DNA of 64,000 nt from Allomyces arbusculus (Eukaryota > Blastocladiomycota > Blastocladiomycetes > Blastocladiales > Blastocladiaceae), in assembly GCA_027604705.1 (NCBI GenBank), contig JADHYV010000039.1, positions 124,001 to 188,000 of the forward strand, read 5' to 3'. Numbering within the stretch: position 1 is the stretch's first letter; each line of letters starts with the position of its first letter. Of this stretch, positions 55,643 through 64,000 are shown piece after piece. The notes below the pieces were generated by a model. The model was not told where the DNA came from. It did not search any database and worked only from the letters and a program-made list of their open reading frames with translations. Both the position numbers and the translations under genes were made by a program.

Positions 55643-57037
55643 ATGCGCAACATCCCGCTCGCACGGCACCCAACGCCGTTCCCGGAGAAGAAGCAGCCGC
55701 TGCTGACCCGACTGTTCGGTATCGGCGGCAATGGCAGCAATGCCGACCCCGAGGGCACTGGCGGCCGTGTTCCGGCCTCGTCGCTCCCGCGCCAAGCACC
55801 TACCGAGGGTGCCTCGTCGTCTACCGCTGGCGGCACGCTCCCGCCGCCCCCACCGCGCACGCTCAAGTTCACGCGCACGCTCTCGCTGCCGCAACTGATG
55901 CGGTCGCCTACGCCCTACCCGGAGCACCCGCACGTGCACCCGCGCAACAAACGCGCGCCTGCCTGGCGCACTACGCTCAAGCGCGCGTTCTCGCTGTCGC
56001 GCCGCTCTTCGGCCGACGGCACCGCTGACGGCCAGGCGCCGGCTGCTGGAGCTGCTGCAGCTGCGGCCGCGACGCGGTCGGGCCAGCGCAAGGCACGCAA
56101 GCTCGCACTGATTCGCTCGCCCACGCCGTACCCGGAAAACCACGTCAAGCGCACGTGGTGGGGCGGAAAGAAAAAGAAGCGCCGCGTGCCCTTGGCTGCG
56201 GCCATGGCTGCGAGCGCGGGTGCTGCCGGTGCCGGTGCAACCCCGACGGCCGCATCGACGTCGGCCGCTGCTGACGGTCGTCCGGAGATTGTGATTCTCC
56301 GCAAGGAGCCGATTGTGCGCCGCCTGGCCTCATCAGTCAACTCGGACGAGGACGAGGACGAAGTGCCGACCCCGCCCGAACGGGAAGCCGACGACGTGAA
56401 CGCGGATGCTTCCGCGGTCACGCCGGCAGCTGCAGGTGCAGGCGCTGCAGCCAGCCCCGCCACCGATACGATCGCGCAGCCCGATATTGAACCACAGCCG
56501 ACGGAAAAGGAGGCGGCGGCGCTCGCCAGCGCGCAAACAGACGACGTCAAGGCGGCCGACCCGGTCGTGCCCGCCGTCGACGAGCCGCCACAACCCTCCG
56601 TTGCCGCCGTTGTCGCTGTCCCCGTCCCAGACTCGCAACAACAACAGCAGTCGTCGCAGCAGGAGCCAAATGCGACTGCCGCCGAGGTTCAGCCGAAGAG
56701 CAATGAGCAACCCGCGCCATCCGAACCGACTTCGACGCCCGCTCCTGCTACCACCGCCGCCGCTGCAAGCGAGCCGACCAAGCCAGAACCGGTGCCGACG
56801 ACCAGCAATCGCGGTATTTCGTTCCCCGACCTGACGCCCGCGGCCGCATCGTCCTCGACGTCTCGTCCTGCCGGCAAGCCGACCGTGACGCCCGCATCGT
56901 CGAGCACCATGGTCAACCGCCGAATCATGATTGTCGAGCCGGACCTGACGGGCATCTCGCGCAAAAAGGGTTCGGTGGCGCGCCGCCCCAGCACGGTGAC
57001 CGACTCGGGCGTGGAGCTGAACCGCCAGGGTGCGTAA
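55643..57037 (+). CDS. Low-complexity protein with three PTPYPE-type repeats, function unknown
   Basis: Single-exon gene of 464 residues; the ATG context (gcagccATGc) is good. I do not recognise a domain. Three copies of an [RH]-[SH]-P-T-P-[YF]-P-E motif occur at about residues 8, 87 and 158 (RHPTPFPEKK, RSPTPYPEHP, RSPTPYPENH). Each is next to a basic or hydrophobic-basic patch (LLTRLFG, TTLKRAFSLSRR, WWGGKKKKRR). The pattern suggests a repeated docking or phosphorylation motif with Thr-Pro sites. Residues 215-465 are Ala/Pro/Thr/Glu-rich and disordered, with a Gln run, and end in RRIMIVEPDLTGISRKKGS. No signal peptide or membrane span is seen. It is transcribed in the same direction as the next low-complexity gene. 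Confidence 0.65.
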   Translation: MRNIPLARHPTPFPEKKQPLLTRLFGIGGNGSNADPEGTGGRVPASSLPRQAPTEGASSSTAGGTLPPPPPRTLKFTRTLSLPQLMRSPTPYPEHPHVHPRNKRAPAWRTTLKRAFSLSRRSSADGTADGQAPAAGAAAAAAATRSGQRKARKLALIRSPTPYPENHVKRTWWGGKKKKRRVPLAAAMAASAGAAGAGATPTAASTSAAADGRPEIVILRKEPIVRRLASSVNSDEDEDEVPTPPEREADDVNADASAVTPAAAGAGAAASPATDTIAQPDIEPQPTEKEAAALASAQTDDVKAADPVVPAVDEPPQPSVAAVVAVPVPDSQQQQQSSQQEPNATAAEVQPKSNEQPAPSEPTSTPAPATTAAAASEPTKPEPVPTTSNRGISFPDLTPAAASSSTSRPAGKPTVTPASSSTMVNRRIMIVEPDLTGISRKKGSVARRPSTVTDSGVELNRQGA

Positions 57038-57566
57038 TTGCGCCTTCCAACCCGCTGTTGCTGTTCTTTCGTAATACGGTGCTGCTTTCGCCCTTGCGCC
57101 CCTCCTTTCGTCGTCATACCTTTCACTGCCTCTTTTTTGTGATTTTTTGGTCCGCTCTGCCTCCATCCGACAACTTCCCAAGCAACTGGATTGTATCATC
57201 TCCACCCCTCCGCCGTCCTGTCCTGGTCATGATGTCTAGACGCGCGGACCCCCACTCTACTCTCTCCCGACTGTCACGTCGGTGACAATGGGACACCTCC
57301 AGTTTGTTAATCGGCCCCTCCTTGCTCTCTCTCTCGACCGCCGCCATGGATCGTTCCCATCTTTTGTGCCTGCCCCAAACCATCTTTCCAATACTCCTCC
57401 ACATCCTCCCTCTCCCATTGGCCCGCGTCCTCTTCTTTCCCATCATCGCGCGTCTTTTTTTCTGCTGCGAGGGGCGTTGAAAGGTTGAAAATATATTGCG
57501 AAAGCAGCGCCGCCTTGTGCTGCTGTGCCCTACAATCCTGTTCACGTTGCATTCTCCCGACTGACA
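57038..57566. other. Region between two low-complexity genes
   Basis: About 530 bases, CT-rich on the plus strand. ATGs at 57229 and 57349 open short frames (19 and 43 codons) that close before the next coding stretch. One of these may be a first exon or upstream ORF, but no donor/acceptor pair that keeps frame was found. Confidence 0.4.
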
Positions 57567-59349
57567 GCACACGCCCTGCCCTTGCTCCCCATTTCCACCA
57601 GTATCAAACTCCGATCCGTCGTTCGACATCTCGGTCCCTGGACCCGCTGAAGGGACGACGCCGACACCCACACGACCCTTCGTTCCACCCATCCCTGCCA
57701 GCCCGTCCGGCCTCGACGACATTGTCGTTGCCCTCGACCCCGTCGTCGCGCCGGTCATCACCCCGTCGCTGCCCCACACCGCCCTCGCCGTGGACGCGCG
57801 GATCAACGCGTTTCAGCCAACGCCAACGCCCGACCAGCTGGCGAGGTCGAGGACGTGGCGGCGGCCGTTGACCACGCCCACGAGCCCCGCACGGTTTCGC
57901 GTGATTCCTTCGTCCCCGGCTCGGCACCGGCTGCGGTTTACCGTGCCCAAGCGGCGGAATGCGGCGCACGACAACACCACCACGAGCCGCGCCGCGACGA
58001 CTCCGTCACCAACCGCACGGTCCCCATCGCCGTCGCCCATCAAGTCCCTCGCCGCACTCGAGTACGCGGACCTCGCACCGGACCGTAAGTCTGCAACCGT
58101 GCGGTCGTTGCCCACACTCTCCACCACCACCAAATCGCCCACCGGCACGCCTCCGCCGGCGGTGGCGGGACGCGCGCGACCGGCCCTGCGGCGTGTCTTC
58201 TCGGGTACCGCCTGGCGCGACCGGCTCGCGCGGTCCGCGTCGGTCCAGTCGCTCGCCCGCGCAATGGCGCGGTTCGGGTCGGCACCGGTGCTCGCGACGC
58301 CGGAGGACGCGGCGGCGGGGGCTCCGGCCACGCGTGTAGTTCGCACGCCAACGCTCAAGGCGGTCGCACCCAACGGGCAATTGGTTGAGACGGAGATGGT
58401 CGATCTGGACGCGGCGCGCGTCGGGGACGAGCGGGATAAAGTGGAGATGGCGTATGCCGCGCTCATGAACGATTGGAGTCGGCTCGGGGATCCGGCGTGG
58501 GATGATGTCGCGAGTGAGAAGACTGTGCGGAGCGTCGCGGTGCGGCCGTCGCGGCAACTGGCCGTGGGGAATGGGTCGCGGCCGGCGACCCCGACGAGGA
58601 CGCGCGCCCGGGATGTTGGACGCGATCTGGTTGTGGACTGGCGTGACGCGACGGTCACCCAGCAACAACCGCCTCCGCAGCAGCTCCAACCGCTGCCGCA
58701 GGGGTCCAACGGTGTGATTGTGTGCTCGTACGACGACTGGCAGCGCGCGTGGGCGCCGTTGTTGCGCGCGACCCCGTTCGACGACGCGCTGCGGTTCGGC
58801 CCAGCTGCGGCCGCAGCGGTCGCTGCCGTCTCCCCGAACGAACTGGCGTGGCCCGAATCGCCCGCAAGTCCGTTTGTCGAGGACATGCGGCCGCGGTCGC
58901 CGTCGTGGCCTGTCACCTGCCTGTGTGGTCCCACCGAGCCGGACGGGACGTTATCCCTCCGTCGACCCGACGCCGCGTATCACGGTGGAGATGATGCCGC
59001 CGAATCGGCACGTCTGCTTGCCCGGCTCGAGGCCGGCGCGAGCCGGCCAGGGACCCCCGTCCCCCGCCCCGCATCCTCGTCGTCGCTCGGTGTTCCTCTA
59101 CCGTTCCTAATCGACTCCCCCGCACTCACGGCGTTCCGGCACGACTCATTTGCGCTGGATCGCGCGTCGCCGTCGTCGGGGTTGAATCGCGGGGAAGAGT
59201 CAGGAAATGTGTCGCCGCGAATCTGGGATCGACTCGGGTCCCGCGCGCGTGCGCGGCGGGCCGGGTCGCCGGCGGTGGCGGCACCGACGCCGGTGGTCGG
59301 GACCGCGTGGACGATTCGGATTTCGTTGACGCCGGATTTATGCAGCTGA
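57567..59349 (+). CDS. Low-complexity Pro/Ser/Arg-rich protein, 5' end unresolved
   Basis: The frame is open from 57567 to the stop at 59349 (about 593 codons) with strong GC at third positions, so it is probably coding. No ATG lies in the first 690 bases of the frame (first in-frame ATG about 58265), so a short upstream exon is likely and the true start is unknown. I recognise no domain. Seen: PGPAEGTTPTPTRPFVPP, a basic RRNAAH patch, an amphipathic RLARSASVQSLARAMARFG, VEMAYAALMNDWSRLGDPAWDD, SYDDWQRAWAPLLRATPFDD, then Ser/Pro-rich tail with PSSGLNRGEESGN. It may be a disordered regulatory or structural protein. A 17-base C run follows 50 bases after the stop. Confidence 0.5.
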
Positions 59350-59672
59350 GAAAGCGGTTGGTGTACATATATATCTTTTCCGTCGCGTCGTGCAGACGCC
59401 CCCCCCCCCCCCCCCGTCCACTCACTCCACTTGATCATTTTTTGTGTTCTGTATCTTCTTGTCCCCCTCATCGTTGTGATGTTGATCCTTTTTTGTTGCG
59501 TTCTTTGTGTCCCGTTTGTCGGCGTGCGCGTGTGTGATATCTCATCCCCCGGCGTAGTAGTGAATGAACTATGTGTTTGCATTTTTCCTACTACCTACGT
59601 ACTACGCGCTAGTCCCCTTACCATTGCCTCCCAGTCACTTCCCTCCTCCTTCTCCACCCATCAGTCTCTTCA
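59350..59672. other. Convergent 3' region with poly-C run
   Basis: 323 bases between two converging stops. It is T-rich after the C run at 59399-59415, consistent with 3' UTR and polyadenylation sequence. No coding feature. Confidence 0.5.
59399..59415 (+). repeat. Homopolymer run of 17 C
   Basis: Uninterrupted C run 50 bases after a stop codon, comparable with the 14-base G run at 39386. Exact length is uncertain because such runs mutate and are mis-sequenced easily. Confidence 0.9.
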
Positions 59673-62600
59673 TCACGGCCGCAACCCAGCCCCAGCAGCC
59701 CGCGCCGCGGCACCCCCCGCCGCCGCCAGGTCGGTCGGAGCAGGTGCTGCCGGTTTCGCGCTCCTCGACGACTTGACCGATGCGCCCGCCGCGCCCGCGG
59801 CGGTTCTGCGTGTGACCTTGATCCCGTTCACAACGGTCGTTGTCGTCGTGGCCGCTGCCGACGTTCCCGACGTCGCGGCGACCGGAACTGGAGCAGGGGC
59901 CGATGCCGGTGCAGGACCCGTTGGCGTGGTCGGCGACGACCCCGGCGTCATTCCCGCTGCAGTAGCCTGGGCGGTTGCCGATGCCAATGGCATCACCGCC
60001 GCTGGTGCTGGACCCGTCGCGTTCACCCCCGACGCCACCACCTCGTGCTGTGGCACCTGCACCGCCCAAATCCACGGCCCCGACGTGGCCTCATGGCCGG
60101 TAGCGCCGTACACCCCACCAGGTGCCGCACCGACGGGCGCGGCCGGCGCAGCGACCTCCATCCCGCGCAGCGCCTCAACGGTGCGCTCGAGCACGTGCCG
60201 GTAGGCGTCGCGATCGGCCGCGGCCTGCAGCGCGGCCACGTGCAATTCGTGCATCCGGCGTCCGGTTTCGAGCTGGATGGCGAGTGACGCCGCAGACGCG
60301 GTCGGGATCGCGTGCAGATGGGTGGTGAGGTCGTGCACGACGGACGCGACCGTGGGTTGCTGCTGCTGCGGTGCAGGCTGAACGGGCGCGGGTGCCAAAC
60401 CTGTCGGTGTCCATGTCGTGCCGTGCGGCGGGAAGATGACATGCGGCGGCGCTGCTTGCGGGACCGCCGAGGCTGTGGGAGCGGGGAACCAGTAGACGTG
60501 GCCCGGTAGTGCGGCCGGGTCGCTTGCCGTCTGGGCGGGCAGGACTCCATTGGCCGTGGACGCGGTGGTGGCAACTGGCTGAGCCGTCCCGGGACCGGAT
60601 CCGGCGGCGGCAGGCCGTGTGCGGGTTGCGCTTGCGAGCGCCGGCGTGGGCGGCGTCGCCGTGTTGTTCGGGACGTGACGTGCCGCGTTGGGCACGAGAT
60701 GCGTCTTGGGCGGAGCCGGCGTATTCGCCGGGACCGCCGTCGCGAGCTGGTACGTCGACGGCATCGGCGTGTTCGCAGGGACTGTGGTCGCGGCGGCGGC
60801 CAAGTGCGCCATCGACGGCATCGGCGTATTGTGCGGCACCACAGCCGCACCCGACTGTGCGTCCAAGAACTGCAACGACAATGACGCCGCGTACAATGAC
60901 CCGTCGCCGCGCGCCGTCGGCTGGCCGGCTGCGAGGTGCATCATGGACGGCATCGGCGTGTTGTGCGGCGCATGCGCTGCAGTCGTGGCCGAGCCAGCTG
61001 TCGCCAAGTGAGCGACCGACGGCGCCGGCGTGTTTACCGGCGCACACACTTTTGCTTCTTCTTCTTCCTCCTCCTCTTGGGTCTCAGCCAGAACCGCACA
61101 CGACGGCAGTGGTGTCGGCGACGGCGCGCGCAGTCCGCCAGGTGCGACCCGTGTCGCGGTACCGCGCGGCGAGCGCGTGCGTAGGTCAGCAGTCGAGCCT
61201 GCCGGCGTGTTCTGCGGCACGTTCCGCGCGTGCACCGGTGTTGCGGCCAGGTGGGCCATCGACGGCATCGGCGTATTGAACGGTCCCCCACTGGCCGCGA
61301 GGTGGGATGTCGACGGGACGTGACCGTAGAACGGGGACGCGGAAAGATTTGCCGTTGAGGGAATTGGCGTGTTGAACGGGACCCCGCCCGCCGCCGCCGC
61401 GAGGTGAGCCGACGACAGCCTGTGCGCGTAGAACGGGGAGGACACTTGCGCGAGATTGGCCGTTGACGGCATCGGCGTGTTGGCGGGTACCGTGCCGCCT
61501 GTGGGGATTTCGTCGCTGGCCAGGTTCATCGCCGAGGTCATGGGCGTCGCGTGCGGCGCGAGCAAGACCGTCGAAAGTCCGTGCGCGGGGATTGGGTAGC
61601 CCCCGCCGAGCATCGCCCACGCGCCTCCGGTACCTGTGTCGAGCCGCGTCATGGACGGCATTGGCGTATTGAGCGGCGTCGCCGTTGACGCGTACCGGAC
61701 TGGTCCTTGTGGACCAACGGCCAAGTACGCGTGCGTCGCTGGCGGCGCGTGTGCAGCGCTCCACGGCGCGCCATGACCTGCCAAATGGTACACGGACCCG
61801 GCGGGCGTGTTAGCCGGCGGCGGGTTCGCGACCAGGAAGTACTGCGACGCCGCGATCGACTCGGTAGGCGAGTTGACGGGTACCGGGAACGCGACCAGGC
61901 TCGGGGACGGTCCAAACGCGTGGCCGTGTGTCGGGGCGGGGTGAACGGGGCCGTGCGTTGGGGTCAGGTAAACCCCTCCGTGCGGGTGCAGGAGCATCGA
62001 GTGCACGGGCGTGTTGGCGGGGGCCGCGAGCATGGTTGGGCGTAAGCGTGAGGCCGCGGGTGGGAGGCTGGCCATGGAGTGCGCGACCGGTGAGTTGTCG
62101 GGGTTGTGCTGAACCGAGGTGATACTGGAGCGCAGGCTCGGGTCGGGCGCCGTGTCGGAGGATTGGTCGAGCGGGTGCGGAGGAGTGTCAAGGTCGGTGC
62201 TGCGCGGGGAGGGCGGGTCGGCCGGGGTCGACGTGTCGGAGGTGCTCGCGTTGTAGGAGTTGCCGGGCGAGTTGAGGTAGTCGGGTAACAATCCAGTGTC
62301 CTCTTCATCGTCCATATCTTCGTCTTCGTCTTCGTCGTCTTCGTCGTCTTCGCTATTGTCGCTGCGAAAGACGAGTTCGCGCGGGTAATCGGCAGGAACG
62401 GCAGCCAGTGCGTCGCGGTCGTTGCCGAGGATACGGATGAGCATGCCAAGCCGCGGCGACTTGGGGGCATCCCGGTCGACTTGCTCGCTTGCAGGCTGAT
62501 CGGCCGCCGTGCGGTTGGCCTGAGCGGCGAGGAGCGGGTGGTTGCGCAGCAAATACGCGGTGATGCCCGGCTTGGTCATGGCCGCGACGGCCGGCTGGCT

Positions 62601-63218
62601 GGTCAAGTCGATCAAAGAGAGCTCGAGTCCCGGGTCGTCAAGGAGAATGTTGGCATTCATGTCGAAGCGCACGTTGCGCGCGGGATCGGGATCGCGTGCT
62701 CGTTTCGTGTTACCCTCGAGCTCGGCATCGGGCAGCATAAAGTCGTGGCCGTCGTCCTCGTGGAAAAAGGAGACAATGATGCGCGGATTGGCCGATGCGG
62801 GCTGGTCGGCGGCAAGGTTGTGCTCTCGCAAGAGCAGAACCGAGTCGGCTTTGCGCACTTTATCGGAGAGGAGGGCGGCGACGCTGGAATCGGCGAGGAG
62901 GTCGGCGAGCGAGAGCGTCATGGGCGTGTCGCCGGCGACCAGGTAGTCGGCGTAGTCGCTCGGGTCGGCCGAGAGCAGCGACAGGTGCGAGCGGCTCGGG
63001 CCGAGGTGCATGGCCGATCCGGCACCGGGCGAGGAAACGGCGAGAAAGGCCGAGGGCGTGCGCGGGCCATTGCTGGTGGACAAGTCTTGCGCGGCGCTTG
63101 GCGAGTGGTTGCGCGACAAGTCGAGGAGCAGCTGCACGACATCGGCGTAGCGCACGGGTGAGCCTGCGGTCGCTGGGGCGGTCGCATGGCCGCGCGGGGG
63201 TGCGTCGGCGGGTGGCAT
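59673..63218 (-). CDS. Large repeat protein with tandem NTPMPS-HLA motifs, function unknown
   Basis: Single-exon minus-strand gene, 1,181 residues from the ATG at 63218 (MPPADAPPRG). I recognise no known domain. The N-terminal about 300 residues look folded: YADVVQLLLDLSRNHS, YADYLVAGDTPMTLSLADLL, PRIIVSFFHEDDGHDFMLP, NILLDDPGLELSLIDLTSQPAVAAM, LGMLIRILGNDRDALAAVP. An acidic run (EDDEDDEDEDEDMDDEED) follows. The middle, about residues 400-840, is an array of some fourteen degenerate units around N-T-P-M-P-S-M-x-H-L-A. The C-terminal part has a helical QLETGRRMHELHVAALQAAADRD segment (read in pieces) and ends with VVNGIKVTRRT and a Lys/Ala tail. The frame also continues upstream to about 63683 without a better start. 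Confidence 0.65.
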   Translation of the reverse strand: MPPADAPPRGHATAPATAGSPVRYADVVQLLLDLSRNHSPSAAQDLSTSNGPRTPSAFLAVSSPGAGSAMHLGPSRSHLSLLSADPSDYADYLVAGDTPMTLSLADLLADSSVAALLSDKVRKADSVLLLREHNLAADQPASANPRIIVSFFHEDDGHDFMLPDAELEGNTKRARDPDPARNVRFDMNANILLDDPGLELSLIDLTSQPAVAAMTKPGITAYLLRNHPLLAAQANRTAADQPASEQVDRDAPKSPRLGMLIRILGNDRDALAAVPADYPRELVFRSDNSEDDEDDEDEDEDMDDEEDTGLLPDYLNSPGNSYNASTSDTSTPADPPSPRSTDLDTPPHPLDQSSDTAPDPSLRSSITSVQHNPDNSPVAHSMASLPPAASRLRPTMLAAPANTPVHSMLLHPHGGVYLTPTHGPVHPAPTHGHAFGPSPSLVAFPVPVNSPTESIAASQYFLVANPPPANTPAGSVYHLAGHGAPWSAAHAPPATHAYLAVGPQGPVRYASTATPLNTPMPSMTRLDTGTGGAWAMLGGGYPIPAHGLSTVLLAPHATPMTSAMNLASDEIPTGGTVPANTPMPSTANLAQVSSPFYAHRLSSAHLAAAAGGVPFNTPIPSTANLSASPFYGHVPSTSHLAASGGPFNTPMPSMAHLAATPVHARNVPQNTPAGSTADLRTRSPRGTATRVAPGGLRAPSPTPLPSCAVLAETQEEEEEEEAKVCAPVNTPAPSVAHLATAGSATTAAHAPHNTPMPSMMHLAAGQPTARGDGSLYAASLSLQFLDAQSGAAVVPHNTPMPSMAHLAAAATTVPANTPMPSTYQLATAVPANTPAPPKTHLVPNAARHVPNNTATPPTPALASATRTRPAAAGSGPGTAQPVATTASTANGVLPAQTASDPAALPGHVYWFPAPTASAVPQAAPPHVIFPPHGTTWTPTGLAPAPVQPAPQQQQPTVASVVHDLTTHLHAIPTASAASLAIQLETGRRMHELHVAALQAAADRDAYRHVLERTVEALRGMEVAAPAAPVGAAPGGVYGATGHEATSGPWIWAVQVPQHEVVASGVNATGPAPAAVMPLASATAQATAAGMTPGSSPTTPTGPAPASAPAPVPVAATSGTSAAATTTTTVVNGIKVTRRTAAGAAGASVKSSRSAKPAAPAPTDLAAAGGAAARAAGAGLRP
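60700..62020 (-). repeat. Array of about fourteen degenerate NTPMPSMAHLA-coding repeats
   Basis: Inside the gene at 59673-63218, units such as NTPMPSMTRL, NTPMPSTANL, NTPIPSTANL, NTPMPSMAHL, NTPAPSVAHL, NTPMPSMMHL, NTPMPSTYQL and NTPAPPKTHL recur every 25-45 residues. Spacing sequences vary (Gly/Ala/Pro-rich). Unit spacing is irregular, so this is an old protein-level repeat and not a recent DNA tandem array. Confidence 0.8.
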
Positions 63219-63721
63219 GGCGGTCGGATCGGGCAGCGTGGTCGATTCCAGGGCAGTGCGGCAAGTTCTTGTGTGCCGCGTCGCGTGCAACAGGCGGCGG
63301 CCAGCTCGGCGTCGACATCGACCGCGGCGCGTCGGTGGTGGCGGGTGGGGGACGGTCGGCGTGGGACGGTCGGCGTGGGACGCGAGGCGCGCGAGGCACG
63401 TGAGGGTCGCGTCTTCCACGCGCCTGTCTCGCACCTGCCGTTCGCGTCGACAAGAAACGTTGCACCGCACCGCTCCCACGCCAGCGAGCGCGCTGCACAG
63501 CCAACGCGCACACAACGCTTGCGTGCCGTCCTCCACCTCCACGCAGCCGGCCCGTGCCCACCGCTGCCGCGCCCAACCACCGAGGCGACGCTCCTGTACG
63601 GCACTGATTGCCCTGCGCCCGCCCACCCACCACCAGCATCTGGCACGGACCCGCACCAGCAGCATCTGCACCTGCACGATCACCGCGCCAACTCGATCCG
63701 TGCCACCACCTGTCTGCCACC
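63219..63721. promoter_or_regulatory. Shared divergent promoter at the right edge
   Basis: About 500 bases between divergent starts at 63218 (minus) and 63722 (plus). Around 63330-63380 there are short direct repeats (ggtcggcgtgggac twice). No gene is supported. Confidence 0.5.
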
Positions 63722-64000
63722 ATGCTCGCGCGCCGCCGCTCTCTCGCCGACGAGCTCGCCGACGCCACGGCCGCCCAGCCGCTCGCCGCGTTTGGGCCGC
63801 ACGCTGGCCGGCTCGACCGTGATCTCGCCCTGCTCAATCCGCGCTTGCGCGCCCGTGCCGCGCCCTCGCCGCCCGCGCACCTGCCGACGCCCTCGCCGCC
63901 AGCCCAGCCTACCACCTTGGTCGCGCACCGCACTGTCCTCGACCCCAAGACAGTTGTCACCACTTACCAGTACCGCCCAGACCCAGCCGCGCATCCCAAG
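63722..64000 (+). CDS. 5' part of an unrecognised gene running off the window
   Basis: The ATG at 63722 (ccaccATGc) opens a frame that is still open at the window end, 93 codons. The peptide begins MLARRRSLADELAD, then Pro/Ala-rich sequence, and reaches TVVTTYQYRPDP near the edge. It is low in complexity and too short to assign. The rest of the gene lies to the right. Confidence 0.55.
   Translation, partial: MLARRRSLADELADATAAQPLAAFGPHAGRLDRDLALLNPRLRARAAPSPPAHLPTPSPPAQPTTLVAHRTVLDPKTVVTTYQYRPDPAAHPK

Noticed and set aside
57229-57285. ATG-ATG start as first exon of the gene ending at 59349
   Set aside because: Same frame but stops after 19 codons; the only donor nearby gives the wrong phase for every acceptor tried, and the intron would exceed 300 nt, unlike any other here.
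57123-57806. 227-residue minus-strand frame
   Set aside because: Begins opposite the low-complexity gene and is rich in Gly/Arg/Thr with no domain; no splice or start evidence.
60700-62020. NTPMPS array considered as a DNA satellite or transposon repeat
   Set aside because: Unit spacing is irregular, the frame stays open throughout and similarity is at protein level.
1-64000. tRNA or rRNA genes and virus-like or transposable elements
   Set aside because: Looked for T-loop GTTCGA-type boxes with folding arms, terminal repeats and polymerase, integrase or capsid motifs in the gaps; nothing convincing was found.

Overview
This window looks like a compact, GC-rich nuclear locus from a fungus. 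I infer an early-diverging zoosporic lineage, with a blastocladiomycete such as Allomyces as best guess; that rests on gene content, not on a search. Supporting points: nearly all genes are split by short GT-AG introns (46-125 nt); the FACT subunit is the fungal Pob3 type without an HMG box; GCN5 is the short yeast-like form; a roadblock dynein light chain, an HP1-type protein and a ZW10-family protein are present. I found no tRNA, rRNA, CRISPR array, virus-like element or intact transposon. High GC gives long open frames on the antisense strand of almost every gene, and I treat those as shadows.

Layout: 0.8-5.7 kb, two tandem calcineurin A genes (+) with matching intron positions. 6.0-8.8 kb, ribosomal protein P2 and a secreted CAP/PR-1 protein with a proline-rich stalk (both -). 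9.9-15.9 kb, condensin subunit 3 (-) head-to-head with FACT subunit Pob3 (+). 16.1-18.7 kb, ZW10-family protein (-). 19.4-30.8 kb, one giant (-) gene for about 3,732 residues made of repeated DUF1399/GRDP-like modules, head-to-head with Ufd2 (31.6-35.5 kb, +). 35.6-39.3 kb, ER protein disulfide isomerase (-) head-to-head with GCN5 (+). 39.5-43.5 kb, divergent Cdc20/Cdh1-like WD40 protein (-) head-to-head with an F-box/LRR-like protein (+). 43.5-44.7 kb, unexplained. 44.7-50.0 kb, HP1-like protein (-), small ASDURF/prefoldin-like protein (-), COA4 (+), an ER-lumen candidate ending NEEL (-), threonine aldolase (+). 50.1-55.0 kb, mS35 (-), roadblock light chain (+), MRM2 (-), TAN1/THUMPD1 (+). 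55.6-64.0 kb, four low-complexity proteins of unknown function, two of them with clear internal repeats.

The genes are mostly housekeeping genes of unrelated pathways, packed as divergent pairs on short shared promoters or convergent pairs with little space between. Pairings that make functional sense are the two calcineurin copies (local duplication), condensin-3/FACT (chromatin) and MRM2/TAN1 (RNA modification).

The least ordinary items are the giant DUF1399 protein, the NTPMPS-repeat protein at 59.7-63.2 kb, the PTPYPE-repeat protein at 55.6-57.0 kb, the ASDURF-like gene, the Cdc20-like protein without an obvious C-box or IR tail, and 18- and 11-nt microexons at the PDI active site. Exon coordinates come from reading splice sites by eye and checking that every junction keeps the frame; they are predictions.
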